A stretch of DNA of 64,000 nt. Source: Cerrena zonata. Taxonomy: Eukaryota; Basidiomycota; Agaricomycetes; Polyporales; Cerrenaceae. A program made the position numbers and the translations under genes. The DNA lies in contig JASBNA010000029.1 of the NCBI GenBank assembly GCA_038087015.1, forward strand, positions 186,001 through 250,000, given 5' to 3'. This document shows, piece by piece, positions 34,905-46,166 of the stretch. Each line of letters starts with the position of its first letter. Within the stretch, counting starts at the first letter, position 1. The notes beneath the pieces are model-generated. The model was given only the letters and a program-made list of their open reading frames with translations. It ran no database searches and was not told where the DNA came from.

Positions 34905-35907
34905 CGATACACCTCTTATCAGCTTTGGAACAATACTCTACCCTGCCATTGTGCAGGAGAAAGATTGCCCTTCCGAACCCATGCCACTTGGGGCATTGGC
35001 GAGGCCGCCCTTCAATATAGCGAGGGGGCACTGACACGCGAACCACGCTTGACAGGTAGATTGATTATTATCTTTTCTTCATCAACGAAGAACCTGATAT
35101 TCGATAGAATCCTTCGACTTCCCTATGATCTTCCAGTCCCTTTCCTGTCACTCGCCTCACATCAAGTTACCGGTCGTGGACGAGAAGGGAGCACATGGGT
35201 ATTCCCAGCCAGCTGTCTCCAATATTCGCTGCTCCTTCGTGTCCCTTTGCGCTGGCAGTGGTGAAGGTGTGTCGGCATGAGAATATGGAGGAGAGGCTGT
35301 GAAACTCAAATGACCCAATGATGTGTACATTGCTGAGGGAGAAGACAAGCGGAAGATTGGGGTATCCTGGTGAATACTAGTTTTACTGGTGGAATGTTCT
35401 CTATCGTCATCATAATCTTGAATTCGTAACGCCGTGTTGATCATGATTCTGATGCATACATGCTCTAAATAGATCACCAATAGCTTCATTGGCTCAATTT
35501 CTCTCACCGAAAGCTTATTCAAGATTGAGTTTGGAGAATACAGCGGCCACAATTATGTCTACCTTCGGGCCAGTGTAAAACACCTTTGTATCAGAGCGAA
35601 AGTCCTTCCGTCCCTTCATAGACCAATATCTTGCTCCACTTGTATGCCCTCTTCCACTTCTAATACCACACTATTATACCGATGCATCTTTCTCTTCGTC
35701 AGTGGCCAACTTGCTAGTATCACGAGTACGACACCTCATCGATGAGTCCGTATCAATTGAATTACCTTAGACTATGGCCTGCTGCGAACTGTACCGGAGC
35801 GAGACACGTGGATATGTCGGGCGAGTGGATAGGATGGATTCATTGATTCGCAACCTGATAGAAATATGTTTGATCTCATGTCAGTGTTGATTATGACCAA
35901 GAAATAA
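34905..35907 (+). pseudogene. Biotin-protein ligase copy B, degenerate 3' half
   Basis: Starts around the EQYYSTLSAVRQEK region and ends with the same ACCAAGAAATAA stop context. SHQVTGRGREGSTWVFP still echoes the adenylate loop, but frameshifts and small deletions break the frame, including loss of part of the block before KLKWPND. It cannot make a ligase. Confidence 0.88.
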
Positions 35908-36244
35908 ACCCTGCTGGGACTCTCTCTAGTATCAATTATAGATCATAATGTGATTCTTCCGAATCATATTCTATGTCAACGACGATACTTCAAAGAAATA
36001 AGCAGGGACAGTCAAAATAACTAAGACCCTTTTCAATCATTGCGAGAAGCTTACGCTGTCAGCGTAGCTGTTTATATATCATCCGATGATGCAGGGTCTT
36101 CAGCCATCTTAGATGTGATCACGGCAACTATGTCTACAAGGTTCGTGAACGATGATAGGCTCTGCGGGCTTGCAGTCTCTAGCTATAAAGGATGCAAATT
36201 AATCATAACATTCTCTCTAGTATTGCCCATCAACTCAAAACATA

Positions 36245-38059
36245 ATGTCATTCAATGCTCTCCTTGTGAACGGCTTTTTCAAATGTTTCGCTATCAGTGG
36301 CATGTCAGTAAATATGCTTGGACTTGTAGATCTTTGTCTGGCTAATTCTTACTTATTTACAGCTTCTACGGAATCACTGTCGCACAAGCATACCACTATT
36401 TTCGATCATCGGGAGAAGATGCAAGATGGATAAAATGGCTGGCTGGCGTTGTCATGTACGCAATATCTTTCTGCTCAGGATGACCTTCCATGTAAAGCAA
36501 ATGGTGGAATAGGTTCCTTGAAACTGCGCATATGGTGGTTTATATCGAACAAATTGACCACTACTTGGGCCCGGCTATCGCTAGTACATTCTGGTCAGTT
36601 TCATGTCTTTCACATTCGTTTACCTCGCATCTGACCCTCTCATAGGACCATACCGGTACGTTCATTGATTGGTATGAAAACGTGTATGCTCATTTTGCTA
36701 TCACATCTCACTTTAGACTACATATGCACTCGAGGTATTCTACTTAGTACCAATAGAATCCTGTCATTTTTGCTAATGATCGAACAGATTGCGATTGAGA
36801 TTCTGGTGAACGGGTAATATCCGTTATATATATGTCTTGTATTCATTTCACCCTGCTGATCTCTCTCACAGATTCTATATCTATAGAATTTGGATGCGTC
36901 AGTGTTGTCTATCTATCTTCATCATAATCATTCTGACTCGGATCGATAGTGAGCAAGAACATTACTCTGGTCATCGGAATAGTTTGTCATCATTACTCTT
37001 CATCATAATCAAGACTCACCCCACCACAAAATTAGGTTTCGATCTTTATTGCACGCATCGTGACTTTTTTGCGTACGTAAATCATTTTCTCAATAGCAGA
37101 AGAAAATCAGCAGCTAATCTTCATTAGTTTGGCTGGTCGGAGTGCTCATATCAGAACTTCATAACACAATCGAAGCTGCTCGATTTATCAAAGTATGGAT
37201 TCGCTACTAAGATCGTCGCTAGATATTGATTTTCAATTTTCAGGTTGGGTTTATTGCCACCACAAGCTTAGCCATTGTACTAGATACCATAACAGCTACG
37301 ACAATGGTGTTGTATCTGAGGCAGAGCAATGCAAAGCTTAGAAGGTTCGTGTATTGCTTCTTATACTACTAGAATATCATACAGCTCTCAATCAGATCTC
37401 AGGAAGTCATCACCTGGTTATTGGTGTATTATGTGAACACAGGGGCAATCCTCGCGTAGGTTTAGAGTTTTTACTTTGACTCAACCACGAATCAAGCTTA
37501 CACTTATGTCCTCAGATCGCTTTCGACCGCCATATTAGTGACGGGATGCATAGTATGGATTGTTACCTTCCGCACTTATTCTCTTACCTTACCAGACTCC
37601 TCTAGACCCTCTTCAAATTTGTTAACTTTGATTCTCAGCTTGAGGATGCTTACGAATCAGTTGGGGAAGCATTTTTGTATGCAGGTCTTTGGAATATTTT
37701 TGCAAAAGGTATGTCTATATAGTACCTCCCATTTGAAAGTCATCAATTCAACCTACATCGTGCGACAGTGCTGGCCAATTCCTTCTTCGCCGTGTACGCG
37801 ATATTCATCTTACGTACGCTGTTAGCTCTGACGTTAATTGGCAGCTTAAACTCTCGGCATATGCTGAGAGTCAAAATGAACAAACCGGTTGTTATTGACA
37901 CCAATGCGTTCGTTGGAGCCCAGGTGCTACCGGGCTGTGACTCTGAAGTTAGTGCGGTACGTACTGCTCAGTATTGCTTGGTGTTTGCTCGCTGACTCGA
38001 CCCAATAGATCCGCTTCAAAATTGACGCGGAAGCCATTGAATCAACTGAGCAAGTGTAG
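36245..38059 (+). CDS. DUF6534 membrane protein, array copy B
   Basis: Traced as 17 exons with all phases matching and no stop, giving about 311 residues. Blocks in order: MSFNALLVNGFFKCFAIS, FYGITVAQAYHYFRSSGED, FLETAHMVVYIEQIDHY, IAIEILVNGFYIYRIWM, FIARIVTFLLWLVGVLI, TTSLAIVLDTITATTMVLYL, EVITWLLVYYVNTGAILA, NSFFAVLNSRHMLRVKMNK and IDAEAIESTEQV. Exon 4 is 10 bases (36646-36655) and exon 5 is 18 bases (36717-36734). About seven hydrophobic helices are expected. Function unknown. It lies between a dead ligase copy and a damaged promethin-like copy. Confidence 0.82.
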
Positions 38060-38169
38060 TGTAACAAATTACGCTATTTGTATTTATCTTTATCTCTTCC
38101 CGCGAACTATTGGAACAGAATTCCTCGAAGATGTCTACTTCAAACAATATTTTTCATGAAGTGGAAACT

Positions 38170-39017
38170 AACCATTATTCTTCGTATTTACACTAACATC
38201 CGTAACATCCTTCGTTTTCTGCTTAGGATCCGTTCTAAGGGCAACTATAACAGTCGACCCCACGAATCCGTCAATGCACCCTTTTGACGGTGATCATTTC
38301 TTTGTTTCCAATAGACGACCTAGTTTCTATTGAACAGTCCCCTCCCACCGCTTCATGACCTTGAGAGACATCGGTGGCCAGGGCGGAGATCGAAGATAAT
38401 GATCTTTGACCTCCAGTACCTATACTACACCTCTATCTCTTACCCCGTATTCCCTAACGCGAGAGATGAGACGAACGGCTACGAAGCTCCCAATTACCGT
38501 CGTAGTCAGGAAGACAGAGACGAGGGAGAGGATAATGAGGGCCATGATAACTACTGAGCCTATAAAGCCAGGGTATCAGATTCATATTTGTACCGTAAAT
38601 TAGGACCTGCAAAAATAGAACACCGACCGAATGCGGCGATTGCGGCTGTTGCAGAGACGACAAGAGCTCCAGCAAGAACAAAGAAAAGGCATGAGCCTAG
38701 TACGATGAGAGAGAATCCTCTGTAGCAGACGTGAACTAGAATCGGTAAACGGAATATAAGATCGAATCGTATGGCTGCTATGGCAGGCGTCATGACATTG
38801 AGGGAAAAGGCTCATCAGTGTCTTGTGTACTTACATGATGACAATGACTGGTAAGAAACTCATCATGACGTAGAGAGAAACGTCTGCTCAATGATACGAG
38901 AAAAGTCATTTGAAGACATATAGTTGAGGATTAATATTAAAGCTTAAAGATAAAGGACTCACAGCCTGAGAATGCACAGGTTCCTCTTGAAACGATCGAA
39001 CAGAGCGTTCCTCAGGC
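38170..39017 (-). pseudogene. Promethin-like gene copy B, damaged
   Basis: The two hairpin exons remain recognisable (GFSLIVLGSCLFFVLAGALV and IILSLVSVFLTTTVIGSFV), but the frame meets a TAG where the intact copy has the Trp-containing VIWAREVKDR block. The 5' end is cut inside exon 2 at the left edge of the TIR element. The last exon beyond is also rearranged. Confidence 0.8.
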
Positions 39018-39625
39018 AGGATCCCCGTCTATTCCCTAAGAGGTTATATCCCGCCTGCGGACGGATGTGGTCGTTTTGGACCCCTTATGTTGTAGTCTCT
39101 TGAGGACGGATTGGTCGAAATTTTGGCCGACGTTGTATCCTCCGGCCCGATGAAAATGCCTTATGCGCACGGAGCTTATATCCTTCCAGAGGACGGATCA
39201 ACAGCGGATGGATTGGCACAAATATATGCGGTGCAAGTTGTGAGTATATTCCAGCATGCCGCCAGCCATAATGGCATGTGTGTTTCAATTTGTTTGAATG
39301 CAGTTACAAGTTACAACCTCGATATTGAGATAAAGTTTGGACAGGGCTCAATGTGGCTAAAATCAAGCAGAATTTTCAAAATAGTATGTGCCGTTTTGGA
39401 TGTTGTATTCCACAAAAAGCACACATTGTGCCGGTTTCGATGTTGTATCCTCGCAAAGGACGAATCGTCCCTACATCGAGCCTATATTCCAGTTTCGGAT
39501 GAAAAGCGCCTACAAAATGCAGGTTATATCCCATTGAGGACGTCTGGACGCTAAAATACAGAGGACGGATTGGCCCGAAAATCGGAATTTTGGGATATAA
39601 CCTCTTAGGGAATAGACGGTGGTCC
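39018..39625. mobile_element. Non-autonomous TIR element, MULE-like MITE, 608 bp
   Basis: The ends form inverted repeats of about 34 bases (39019-39052 and 39592-39625) sharing the core CCGTCTATTCCCTAAGAGG and differing at about three outer bases. The 9-mer TCCTCAGGC flanks both sides (39009-39017 and 39626-39634), as expected for a target-site duplication. The interior has no transposase frame. It holds several copies of a sub-repeat with TTATATCC and GAGGACGGAT. A 9-bp duplication fits Mutator-like elements; other superfamilies with 8-9 bp duplications are possible. Confidence 0.75.
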
Positions 39626-39689
39626 TCCTCAGGCTCTCTGTCACTCATTGACGCTCAACGTTCAACATTCAACGCTCCGCCGCACGGGT

Positions 39690-42047
39690 CTCAGTTATTG
39701 CACTCGCCGGCCACGAAACCCACAATCATATTTTGAATGGGACCCCCCCTCAAATGTGTATTCGATACACCTCTTCTCAGCTTTGGAACAGTACTACACC
39801 CCGCCATCATGCAGGAGAAATATTGTCCTTCCGAACCCTCACCGGTATTGACGGGGTGCTTCAAGCCGGGCGAAGTGTTTACACAAAACATGCTTGACAA
39901 GTATGTCTTTCGTTCAAAACTACCAATAGCGGACTTTGTGACATGTACCTATTCTTTGTGTGCCGCGTAAGCCCGCACTCGCCTCCACATCCCTCTGCCC
40001 TTAGTGTTACGTCGAAACAATGGAGCCTTTCCGACTCTCTTGCATCCACCCTCGCTTTCTCCACTCCTGTAATATTCGACTTCTCCAGCCCCTTGGAGAT
40101 TTTATCTTCCTGGTCCACCCCAACTCAGTGTCTCCTCAATAGACAATTCTACTGCTATTTGCGCATAAGAATGACACTTTGAAGGCCGAACATGCTGTAG
40201 GTCCGCAGCCATCACTAGTCGTTGGTCTGATGGACTCAAGTTTCGTTCCATGGATGGTTCTACCGCATTTCCGTCCAGCCCAACATTGCACGTCGACCAT
40301 GGGGTACGATAGGGCTATTCTGAGGACGAGATGTCCTGTATACCCCCTCCCTCTCTCGTCATTGTCATCAGTTCATCATTGGCTACTTTACACTCTACGA
40401 CTGTCTCTGGCCTTCCGGGACTTAACTCTGCGGATGTCTCTAGTGTACGACCCCTCAAATGAAGTGTCATCTCGGCCAGTCTAAATAGCCTGTATATTCT
40501 ACTCATCTTATCAATTCTCTCTCGCTTTCTCGCTAGTCTGAGATGGATTCGTCCTTGTCCACTCTTTGTCTGAACTTCCTAGTGGACTTCATGTTTTGAG
40601 TCATTTTTCGACGTCCGCCGAGCAAGTTGAATTGGTGACCACAAGGTCGACATGTCCTGCATATTCCAATCCTTCTCCCCTTTCTCGTCGCCGGATTTTC
40701 TCTGACATCTCTTCGCGTGTTCTCATTCCCCCATGTCTCACGTTCTGTGCATTCGTTTCTCCATGGAATTGCTACTCAAGTCCAAGCTCCTCCCACCCCC
40801 CACTCAACTCACTCTCTCGTCCCACAATCCATCCTCTTGCTATCCTCAACGTACCATTTCGATCGTACGCGGCTTTCTGGCAGAAAGCGTTCTCCTCGTA
40901 TCCGCCAATTTGTGGTTCCGAATTTCCGATCAAATGTCTTGTCTGCCCCGCCGTTTAGAAGAGTTGAGATGTCCTGTACATCTTTTTGCTTTCAGCCCCT
41001 CATTCGGTTTTCTGCGCGTGTTACCCTCTTGGTAGACCTAATTTTTTGGAGTCGATTTTTCGACGTCCGCCAAACCGAGAGGACGTGTGCTGTGCTTGTG
41101 TACGGAGAGAGCAGAGATGAGAGACTGGATTGGTGACAGCGAGCTTTCGAGTCGTCGGACATTAAGTATATAGAACCTGACGAGGTTTTATTTTCCATCA
41201 ATGACAACCTGCTATTCGATAGAAATCTGCGACTTCTCTCTGAACTTCCAACCCCTTTCCTATCACTCTGAGTCAGAATTACCTTACATCAAGTTCACGT
41301 TGCCGGCCGAGGACGAGGAGGAACACGTAGGTACCCCCATTCGGCTGTCTCCAATATTCACTACTTCGTGTGACACCGAGCCAGATACCTGTGTCAAAAA
41401 TTGGAGTTTGTGCAATATCGTTTTGTGTTGGCAGTTGTAGAGGCATGTCGGCATGAGAATGTGCTTGGCAGGGTAGGAGAGGCTGTGAAACTCAAATGGT
41501 CCAATGATGCATACATTGTTGGAGAAGGGAAGCGGAAGATTGGGGGTATCCTGGTGACTACCGATTTCATCGGTGGAGTGGTTTCGATTGTCATTGGTAG
41601 GTCGCAATCTCGAATTCGTACTGCCGTGCTAATCATGATTGTGATGTATACAGGTGCTAGCTGGACCCCCGATAGCTTCGTTGTCTCAGCTTCTCTCACC
41701 AGAAGCCCGGCCGAAGCTGAGTTTGGAGAAGACGGCAGCTACGGTTATGGCTACGCCCATGTGGAGCATCTTCGTTTCGGAAAGAGGGTCCTTCGGACCA
41801 TTCATAGATCAATATCTTGATAGATGGATCCACTCGTATGCCCTCTCCTTCTAATATGACTGCGTTTTAGTGATGTGTCCATATATTTGTCAGTGACCAA
41901 CTCGTTACCATCGCCCCATGGCACCTCACGATTACGGGTTGGTGGAATCGCCCCGGACCACAGCCTACCGTGATCTGTACTGGAACGAGAATCGTGGATA
42001 TCCCGGACGAGCAGGCAGGACGATCCTTAATTATGACCAAGAAATAA
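39690..42047 (+). pseudogene. Biotin-protein ligase copy C, interrupted and degenerate
   Basis: Ligase similarity starts near 39690 and breaks off at about 39905, inside the first intron region (ATGCTTGACAAG). It resumes at about 41175 and runs to the shared stop context at 42047. In the second part VVEACRHENVLGRVGEAVK is well kept, but KWPND has become KWSND and the glycine-rich loop is out of frame with an in-frame stop upstream. It is non-functional. Confidence 0.87.
39905..41175. mobile_element. Insertion of about 1.27 kb inside ligase copy C
   Basis: The sequence has no counterpart in the other three ligase copies. Short AAGTAT matches at both edges could be a target duplication. The interior carries loose internal repeats around gatgtcctgtaca and tttttcgacgtccgcc. 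Open frames at 40566-41136 show no known motif, so the element type is undetermined. Confidence 0.5.
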
Positions 42048-42446
42048 ACTCTGCTGAAACTCTTTCTGACATCAGTATAAAGCGTAGCCCGATTTTTCGG
42101 AACTATACCCTTTCAACGATGATACTTCAAGGAAATTGGCGAGGGCAGTCAGAATAAGTACGAAGTTTATCATTGTGAGAAACTCACGCATTATGCTTCC
42201 GGCGTAGCTCTTCAAGCTTCAGGTATCATCCGGGGCTACAGGCCGGCAATAAGATGATTTATGCATCGCCGCTACAGGGTTCAGGTCGCACAACAAACAT
42301 CTTATCAATCCATTCAATGTGATCGTGGCAACTATGTCTACCCAGCTCCATGAATGATGATAGGTGCTATGCACATGCAGCCTCTAGCTATAAAGGATGT
42401 AAACGAATTATCAAGCTCTTTCTAGTATTGCCCATCAGCTCGAAAC

Positions 42447-44232
42447 ATGGTATTGGCTTCTAAGACCCCCGATTACATTGCATTTCTCCAATGTTTCGCT
42501 GTCAGCGGCATGTCAGTAACTATGCTCGTAGATTTCTGCCCAACTAATACTTGCATATCTATAGCTTTTACGGAATCACTATCGCACAAGCATATCACTA
42601 TTTTCGATCATCAAGAGAAGATGCAGCATGGATGAAATGGCTGGCTGGTGTTGTCATGTACGTACTATCTTTTATTCAGGATGACCTTACATGTAAGTAA
42701 ATGCTGGGATAGGTTCCTTGAAACTGCGCATATGGTGGTTTACATCGAACAAATTGACTATTACTTCAGCCCCGAACCTCAATTCTGGTCAGTTTCATGT
42801 CCTTACATTTGTTTATCTCGCATCTAACCCTTTCACAGGACCATACCGGTACGTTCCTTGATCGTATGAAACCGTGTACGCCCATGTTGCTGTCGCACTT
42901 CGCTTTAGACTGCATATGTGCTCGAGGTATTCTACTTATTACCACTTAAATTGTCCTATTTTGCTAACGATCGAGCAGATTGCGATTGAGATTTTGGTGA
43001 ACGGGTAATATCTGTCACATCTAGGTTCTGTATGCATGTTACCCTGCTGATCTCTATCAAAGATTCTATATCTATAGAATCTGGATGTGTTGGTGCTGTT
43101 TCTCTATCCTCACCATCGTCATTCTGACTTTTATCGATAGTGAGCAAGAACATTCCTATAGTCATTGGAATAGTTCGTCGTCGTTACTCTTTGTCATGAT
43201 CAAGACTCACGCAGCTACCAAATCAGGGTTTAATCTTTATTGCACGGATCATAACCTTTCTGCGTAGGTAAATTATCTTAGAAGAAAACCAGCAACTAAT
43301 TTCCATTAGTTTGGCTAGCCGGAGTGATCATAGCGCAATTTCATGCGGGGGTTAAAGCTGAGCAACTGGTCACAGTCTGTATTCGCTACTATCGTCACTA
43401 GGGTCTCAACCAGATATTGATTCTCTAACATTTTCAGGCAGGGTTCTTTGGTACAACAAGCGCAGCCATTGTACTGGATACAATAACAGCGGCGACAATG
43501 GTGTTTTATCTAAGCAGAAGCAATCCGGGGCTGAGAAGGTTCGTGCGTAACTTCTTGTATTACTAGAATGTTGCTGAGTTCTCTATCAGATCTCAAGAAA
43601 TCATCACCTGGCTATTGGTGTATTATGTGAACACAGGGGCAATTCTCGCGTAGGCTTAGAAGTGCTTCCCTCAACTAAACTATGCCTGAAACTTACTTTT
43701 ATGTGCTCAGATCGCTTTCGATTGCCATATTAGTGACAGGATACACGGTCTGGATTGTTATCATCCACTTCCATTCTCTTATCTTACCATACTCCTCTAG
43801 ACCTACAAACTTGAGGATTCTAGCTATGGTTTCCTGACAATTGCGATGCCATATTTGTACGCAGGTATTTGGAATATTTTTGTGAAAGGTATGTTTATAT
43901 AGTACATCCCGTTTGAAAGTTATCACTTTAACATGCGTCGTGTGACAGTTTTGGCCAATTCCTTCTTCGCCGTGTATGTGATATTTACTTTGCGTGCGTT
44001 ATTAGTTTTAACATTTATTGGCAGCTTAAACTCTCGACACATACTGAGAGCCAAAATGAACAAACCAGTTGTTATTGACACCAATGCGTTCGTTCCGGAG
44101 CCTCCAGCTTGTAAATCGGAAGCTGGTGCAGTACGCACTGTTTAGTATCTCTTGACGATTGCTTGCTAACTCGATCAATAGATTCGTATCAAAATCAGCA
44201 CAGAAGCCATTGACTCAACTGATCAAGTGTAG
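42447..44232 (+). CDS. DUF6534 membrane protein, array copy C
   Basis: Same exon chain as copy B, traced without a stop: MVLASKTPDYIAFLQCFAVS, FYGITIAQAYHYFRSSRED, FLETAHMVVYIEQIDYYF, IAIEILVNGFYIYRIWM, LIFIARIITFLLWLAGVI, AAIVLDTITAATMVFYLS, IITWLLVYYVNTGAILA, SLSIAILVTGYT, SSYGFLTIAMPYLYAGIW and LNSRHILRAKMNKP. The 10-base and 18-base microexons are present with changed bases but unchanged length. The C-terminus ends DSTDQV. The N-terminal dozen residues differ from B and D. Function unknown. No promethin-like gene follows this copy. Confidence 0.82.
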
Positions 44233-44485
44233 TGCAACAAATCACACCATTATCTCGATACCCAATCTTTGACTTCTTGTACAAATTGTTAACTAGACTT
44301 TATCCCCGAATTTCCGGGCCCTTTCGCACCATTTGTATCTATTTCTCCTGCGAACCATCGTAGTCCATATGACTCGTTGCGTAGCTAATCGTTACTATAA
44401 TGGCGCTGCGAGAGCGTCATGACGAACTTCCATATGGACGAAACAATACAAACCTCTCTCCATAATTTTCGATTTCATGTGGCGT

Positions 44486-45810
44486 AACTCAGTCGTTGCA
44501 CTCGGTCACTATACCCGTAACTGTGTTGTCAAATGGAACCCTTCCCCAACCATCCGGCACACCTCCTTTCAGCTTGGGACGCTATTACTCCATCCTCTCC
44601 ACCGTTAGACATGAGAAAGCTTGCTCACCATGGGGTATTGGCGAGGCGCTTCAATATGGCGAAGTGGTCACAAGCACATAAACCATGGTCGATAAGTAGG
44701 TTGTTTATGATGTATTTTCCATCAACAAAGAATCTCATCTCCGATAGAAACCCCCGACTTCTCTCCACTCTATCTGTACCCTACTTATCACTCGCCTCAC
44801 ATCAACTTGCCGGTCATGGACTCGGAAGGAATACATGGGTGTCGCCAACCGGCTGTCTCCCATATTTGTTGTTCCTTCGTGTGCCTTTGAGCCAGATATC
44901 TGCATCGAAATTTGTTTTTGCGCAATATCATTTTGTGTTGGCAGTTGTAGAAGCGTTTCAGCATGAGAATGTGCTTGGTAAGGTAGGAGAAGCTGGGAAA
45001 TTCAAATGGCCTAATTATGTGACATTCTTGCAGGAGCAGAGAAGCGCAAGACTGGGGTATCCTGGTAGCTACCAATTTCATCGGTGGAGTGGTTTCGATT
45101 GTCATTGGTGAGTCACAATTTCGAACGCGTACCGCCATGCTAATCATGATTGTGATGCATACGGGTGCTAGCTTTAACGTTCTAAATGGACCACCGAATG
45201 GCCTCATTGTCTCAGCTTATTTCACTAGAAGCTCAGTCAAGATTGAGTTTGGAGAAGACGGCAGCTACGATCATGGCTACCTTCGAGTCAATGTGACACA
45301 TCTTCGTATCAGAGCGAGGATCCTTCCATCCACAACTAACTCAATAACAATAGTTGGAGCAAACGCCTGTCGGAACTGGAACCGCTTCTAATGCAAGAGG
45401 GGAAACGGACGACTCCGGCGTTGTATGTTGTAGGTAATAGAAAAACTTGTACACTGGTTCATTTGATAGCACCACTTTTGGGGGCTTCTATTTCTCGGCT
45501 GCACTGGCTATCATTAATGGGTTAGCTATCATGGATCAATATCTTGATAGATGGCTCCACTTGTATACCCTATTCTACTCATTACACTGATACATTCTAC
45601 TCTTTGTTAGTGACTAACTTGTGACAAACACAAATACGACACCTCACCGACGAGTCCAGTGGAATTACCTTAGATCACGGCCTGCTGCGAACTGTACTGG
45701 AATGATATTCGTGGATATCACGGACGAGTGGGCAGGAAGATTCTATCAACTTACAACCTGTTGGAAATACATTTGATCTCATGTCTGGGTTGATTGTGAC
45801 CAAGAAATAA
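44486..45810 (+). pseudogene. Biotin-protein ligase copy D, degenerate
   Basis: Starts at a block matching codons around VLSNGTLPQPSGTPPF and ends at the shared AAGAAATAA stop. The adenylate loop GRGRGGN has become GHGLGRN, KWPND has become KWPNY followed by a frameshift, and an insertion of about 190 bases lies at 45340-45533. It cannot encode an active enzyme. Confidence 0.87.
45340..45533. other. Small insertion in ligase copy D
   Basis: About 190 bases absent from copies A to C, between the equivalents of ATCCTTCCGTCC and ATCAATATCTTGATAG. The ends carry short inverted pieces (ctaac/gttag). No coding frame. Origin unknown. Confidence 0.45.
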
Positions 45811-46166
45811 ACTCTACTCGTACTCTTTCTAGCATCAAGTATAAGTATAGATCGCGGCTTGATTTTTCTGACTTACATTCTATATCAACTACGGCACTTT
45901 AACGAGATCATTGTGAGAACCTCACGCATCATGCCCCTGGAGTAAGCTATTCAGATCGTTCAGATTTCATTCAGTGATACAGGGTCTTCAATAAGATGAT
46001 TCGTGTGTCAATGGTGCAATGTCCAGCCATCATTAGGTCACACAACAAACACCTCCAATCTCTTCGACGTGATTACGGCAACTATACCGTATACCCGGTT
46101 TGTGAACTATAAAGGATAGATGAATCCTCACGTTATTTCTAGCGTCGCCCATCAGCTCGAAACATA

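Noticed and set aside
41401..41820. Ligase copy C open frame as an active short biotin ligase
   Set aside because: It lacks the adenylate loop in frame, has KWSND in place of KWPND and has lost the C-terminal domain.
43500..44100. Suspected frameshifts in DUF6534 copies near the 13th exon
   Set aside because: Splicing out gtatgg/gtctgg...ctctag introns restores the frame in B, C and D, so these copies are not pseudogenes on this evidence.
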